Assembly (NCBI GenBank): GCA_018668425.1 | Contig: JABJDB010000085.1 | Coordinates: forward strand, 1 to 45,152 | DNA from: Nitrososphaerota archaeon | GTDB lineage: Archaea; Thermoproteota; Nitrososphaeria; Nitrososphaerales; Nitrosopumilaceae | Direction: 5' to 3' | Length of the DNA stretch: 45,152 nucleotides | Notes under the pieces: generated by a model | Told to the model about the DNA's origin: nothing | Database searches by the model: none | Seen by the model: the letters and a program-made list of their open reading frames with translations, nothing else | Program-made: the position numbers and the translations under genes | Shown here: positions 42,764 to 45,152 of the stretch, in pieces | How the letters are laid out: every line of letters starts with the position of its first letter | How positions within the stretch are numbered: the stretch's first letter is position 1

Positions 42764-43846
42764 ATGAGTAATTGGGACCTCATGATGCCAGGAATGGGAT
42801 TAACAGCTATTGGGTTAGCTGGAGTTGTAATATCATACGCAGGTATTGCTCACACATTCATCGATGGTATGCATGCACTAACAGGACTTACCATGTTTAT
42901 TGGATTAATTATCCTTGCAACAGGTATCTTAGATGGGGGAGTCTCAACTAGTAACAGAGCCAAAGCAACGACTTTGATTATCATTTCAATTGCGTTAGGA
43001 TTTGGAATGTTTGCATTTACAACAAATACATCAAACTATACAGTAACATTTGCAGGAATTTTAATGGCAATTGCGTTCCCTGCAATTCTCATGGCATATT
43101 TAGCTCACAAGCATTCAGAATATCTAAAACCAATTGGTTCTATTGTAGGAATGGCAGCAGCTACTGGAATTATCATGTGGGTAGCATTTGGATTTGTTAG
43201 TCCAGACACATACATGATTCCACAAGCAGTAATTGAAGAACCAGAAGAAAAAGAGTTAGGGCCAACATTTGCAATTGAGGTTTTAAAAGATTCAGTGGTA
43301 GAAGGAAATCCAGATTACAAACCAGACATAGCTATAGTTTCACAAGGATACGTAGTAGAATGGACTAATGCAGATACAATTGCACATACTGTAACTAGTT
43401 CAGAAGGATTTGGAGAATTATTTGATTCAAGTTTAATGAACGCAGGAGATGTGTTCACATTAGATACAACTAATTTAGAAATTGGTGAATACGAATACAT
43501 GTGTAGTTTCCATCCATGGATGATTGCAACATTAATCGTCGAAGAACCAAAAGAACCAGTCAAAGTAAACATTCCAGAAGGTGCAGCACTTCCAGAAGAT
43601 GGTCAAATCTATTATGATCCTCAAGTGATTGATGTACAAGTTGGAACATCTATTGTATGGGACAACATAGACAGTACTGTTCACACAGTTACATCAGGAG
43701 AACCACCAGCAGATGCAACGGGATTATTTGATTCTGAAATGATGTCAGCAGGAGATATCTTCGAATTTACATTCACAGAGGCTGGAAATTACAACTATTA
43801 CTGTACATTCCACCCATGGATGGTAGGAACTGTCAACGTAGAATAG
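42764..43846 (+). CDS. Membrane protein with two type 1 copper (cupredoxin) domains
   Basis: Residues about 8-165 form four or five membrane helices. Two cupredoxin domains follow, residues about 170-270 and 270-360. Each has an upstream His in the HTVTS block and the closing ligand loop Cys-x2-His-x2-Met (CSFHPWM and CTFHPWM), so both should bind one copper and carry electrons. Such fusions are characteristic of ammonia-oxidising archaea, where blue copper proteins replace cytochromes. The neighbour ctaB suggests a link to the terminal oxidase; donor and acceptor are not known. The JAMM gene follows two bases after its stop. Confidence 0.92.
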   Translation: MSNWDLMMPGMGLTAIGLAGVVISYAGIAHTFIDGMHALTGLTMFIGLIILATGILDGGVSTSNRAKATTLIIISIALGFGMFAFTTNTSNYTVTFAGILMAIAFPAILMAYLAHKHSEYLKPIGSIVGMAAATGIIMWVAFGFVSPDTYMIPQAVIEEPEEKELGPTFAIEVLKDSVVEGNPDYKPDIAIVSQGYVVEWTNADTIAHTVTSSEGFGELFDSSLMNAGDVFTLDTTNLEIGEYEYMCSFHPWMIATLIVEEPKEPVKVNIPEGAALPEDGQIYYDPQVIDVQVGTSIVWDNIDSTVHTVTSGEPPADATGLFDSEMMSAGDIFEFTFTEAGNYNYYCTFHPWMVGTVNVE

Positions 43847-43848
43847 AT

Positions 43849-44238
43849 TTGCAAAAAATCATTTTATCACAATCAATTAAAAGAATCCTAACAAAACATG
43901 CAGAAAATGAAATTCCTAACGAGTCATGTGCCATACTATATGGTAGTAAAGAAAATGTATCTGAAGTATTTTTAACTAAAAATATTGAAGAGTCACCAGT
44001 AAATTTTACAATATCAAATGAACAACTAATACAAGGATACAAAATTGCTGAAGAAAAAAAACTAGATGTAATTGGAATATTTCATTCTCACCCAAATTCT
44101 GAAGCATATCCATCAAATACAGATAAAAAATTCATGCATAGTAATCCAGTTGTGTGGATAATTTATTCAGGAATTAATAAAAATTTTAAAGCTTTTGTTT
44201 TAAAGTCAGAAATTATTGAAATTCCAATACAAGAATAG
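43849..44238 (+). CDS. JAMM/MPN+ metalloprotease
   Basis: A TTG at 43849, two bases after the preceding stop, gives MQKIILSQSIKRILTKHAEN, and matches the family better than the longer frame from 43816, which would overlap the cupredoxin gene. The JAMM motif is complete: Glu25, then His79-Ser-His81-Pro, Ser89 and Asp92 (FHSHPNSEAYPSNTD). These proteases remove ubiquitin-like modifiers or act in sulphur transfer in archaea. The target is unknown. Length (129 aa) is that of a minimal single-domain JAMM protein. Confidence 0.9.
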   Translation: MQKIILSQSIKRILTKHAENEIPNESCAILYGSKENVSEVFLTKNIEESPVNFTISNEQLIQGYKIAEEKKLDVIGIFHSHPNSEAYPSNTDKKFMHSNPVVWIIYSGINKNFKAFVLKSEIIEIPIQE

Positions 44239-44239
44239 G

Positions 44240-44626
44240 TTATTGGTCTAAAACAAATTCAGCTTTTGCACCATCAGCAACATCTAAAATTGATTTATCA
44301 GGAGAAACAATTTTTCCAAGTACATTAACAGGGGATGCAGGTGTTATCTCACCAGGATTACCAATTGGTGTTTGACCAAAAAATAAACAGATTGCTTTTC
44401 CTGTAGGCCAATACGCAACATCATTTAATGAAACGATAGATTTTGCATTTTCTTCAGGTTGTGTAATTGGTGATTCAGAAGTATAGATTTCATCACCCCA
44501 TACATTAAGTTCAACTAAAAAAGGCAGTTTTTCTACAAAATTTTTTACAGTTTTTGGAGAATCAGAATCATTCAATTCTAAAAGAATTTCATGGCTTTGA
44601 ATTTTAACTTTAATTTGGTATTTCAT
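44240..44626 (-). CDS. Cyclophilin-like fold protein (DUF369/TM1367-like)
   Basis: The 128-residue protein contains the segment DVAYWPTGKAICLFFGQTPIGNPGEITPASPVNVLGKI, the signature of the small bacterial/archaeal cyclophilin-like family. The preceding part (NDSDSPKTVKNFVEKLPF) fits the family opening. It lacks the eukaryotic active-site arginine, so peptidyl-prolyl isomerase activity should not be assumed. It is convergent with the JAMM gene, the stops being adjacent. Confidence 0.8.
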   Translation of the reverse strand: MKYQIKVKIQSHEILLELNDSDSPKTVKNFVEKLPFLVELNVWGDEIYTSESPITQPEENAKSIVSLNDVAYWPTGKAICLFFGQTPIGNPGEITPASPVNVLGKIVSPDKSILDVADGAKAEFVLDQ

Positions 44627-44746
44627 AAAATTATTTATTTTTAGAGTTAGAAAAATATTACTTTTTCACACCTAGATTTGAAATAAAGTTGGTTTGGGTG
44701 TAAATTACATAAATATAAGAAAAAATTAAATTCATAATATAATAAA

Positions 44747-44869
44747 ATGGTTGAAGATGAAATTGAAAGTGAAAAAGGAAAAGAAATCAGCGATCATTTA
44801 GATACAATCAACATGGATGCATGGTATATCATCTATGGTAAATACATCAACCCAAAATCAAAAAGTTAG
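44747..44869 (+). CDS. Small acidic protein, 40 aa
   Basis: The frame MVEDEIESEKGKEISDHLDT continues to INMDAWYIIYGKYINPKSKS and ends TAG. It is acidic at the start and basic/aromatic at the end, with no cysteine or membrane segment. A TATA-like stretch (AAATATAAG, about 44711-44719) lies at suitable distance for a leaderless mRNA. I do not recognise it and support rests on promoter spacing and codon use alone. Confidence 0.5.
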   Translation: MVEDEIESEKGKEISDHLDTINMDAWYIIYGKYINPKSKS

Positions 44870-44972
44870 AAAAAATTTCAAAATTATTAATCAAATAATT
44901 GCCATTCCAAGTTCATGAATTAGGCTTGTAGAAAGTTTTTGAATTAAATATCCCTTTTTTTATCAATCAACT

Positions 44973-45152
44973 ATGGAAATTCACGTATACGACACTTATG
45001 TCAAAGCAGCAGATGGTCACACCATGCACTTTGATGTAATTACTGGTGAAAAAGACCACGACAAAGCCCTAACTTACGGCAAAGAGTGGTTACAATCAGT
45101 TGGTGAAGGAGAATCAGAAATGACTACAAACGAATGTCAATTCTGTCACTCA
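44973..45152 (+). CDS. DUF2024-family protein, N-terminal part (window edge)
   Basis: The frame MEIHVYDTYVKAADGHTMHF, then DVITGEKDHDKALTYGKEWL, is typical of the small DUF2024 family; ECQFCHS at the visible end suggests metal ligands. The gene runs off the window after 60 codons; the family is about 90 residues long, so roughly a third is missing. The ATG is preceded by an AT-rich stretch. Function of the family is unknown. Confidence 0.85.
   Translation, partial: MEIHVYDTYVKAADGHTMHFDVITGEKDHDKALTYGKEWLQSVGEGESEMTTNECQFCHS

Noticed and set aside
43816-43848. Upstream start of the JAMM protease frame
   Set aside because: It would overlap the conserved end of the cupredoxin gene and adds an unnatural basic segment; TTG 43849 is consistent with the family and gap.

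Overview
The window is about 45 kb of an AT-rich archaeal chromosome, most like a marine ammonia-oxidising thaumarchaeon (Nitrososphaerota, Nitrosopumilus-type). This rests on gene content recognised by eye, not on a search: L40e, aEF1-beta, CDC48, Pth2, a TruD-type pseudouridine synthase, geranylgeranyl reductase, pyruvoyl arginine decarboxylase, a membrane protein with two cupredoxin domains beside haem O synthase, and a large secreted protein ending in a thaumarchaeal-looking C-terminal module. Genes are tightly packed, TTG and GTG starts are common, and several tandem genes overlap by 1-4 bases. No gene-free stretch exceeds 300 bases. I saw no insertion sequence, prophage, CRISPR array or rRNA.

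Layout. 1-7121: partial purD, divergent ileS, a structured intergenic element, a Dps/ferritin-like gene, sucCD and L40e. 7124-12070: a small unknown gene, an unusual tRNA-Val(CAC) carrying about 19 extra bases, a histidine kinase/response regulator pair, a predicted winged-helix gene divergent from a small operon across a symmetric TATA box with a perfect operator-like palindrome, and two related secreted single-domain proteins around a tiny zinc protein. 12143-14920: a 925-residue secreted surface protein with Ig-like regions and two blocks of hexapeptide (left-handed beta-helix) repeats. 15009-18293: pyrophosphatase, a UBP-type zinc finger protein, an M3 oligopeptidase, a GC-rich hairpin element and a membrane protein that has a paralogue at 33092-33778. 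18426-20620: a membrane-anchored surface protein, arginine decarboxylase, a small membrane protein and tRNA-Thr(TGT). 20844-23329: an SGNH-like plus MBOAT pair, probably an acyl (O-acetyl) transfer system for surface glycans. 23473-28394: a DsbA-like oxidoreductase, a DEAD-box helicase with a leader that can form two mutually exclusive hairpins, a lone RAM domain and small unknown genes. 28391-34324: a YyaL/DUF255 protein, a zinc alcohol dehydrogenase, many small genes including zinc-binding and GIY-YIG-like ones, and a second lone RAM domain. 34382-37574: a leftward pth2 / beta-propeller / truD cluster. 37642-41773: a rightward cluster of geranylgeranyl reductase, zinc finger protein, EF1-beta, CDC48 and a wHTH protein. 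41777-45152: haem O synthase divergent from the cupredoxin membrane protein, a JAMM protease, a cyclophilin-like protein and a partial DUF2024 gene.

Working together: translation and tRNA functions (ileS, L40e, aEF1-beta, pth2, truD, two tRNAs), central metabolism (sucCD, pyrophosphatase, purD), copper/haem respiration (ctaB plus cupredoxin), cell-surface building (925-aa protein, MBOAT/SGNH, DsbA-like) and protein quality control (CDC48 with a proteasome-docking C-terminus, JAMM protease, UBP zinc finger) are all present. The least expected parts are the candidate RNA switch before the helicase, the shared bidirectional promoter with its operator, the tRNA-Val insertion, the two GC-rich structured intergenic elements and the duplicated beta-helix blocks.
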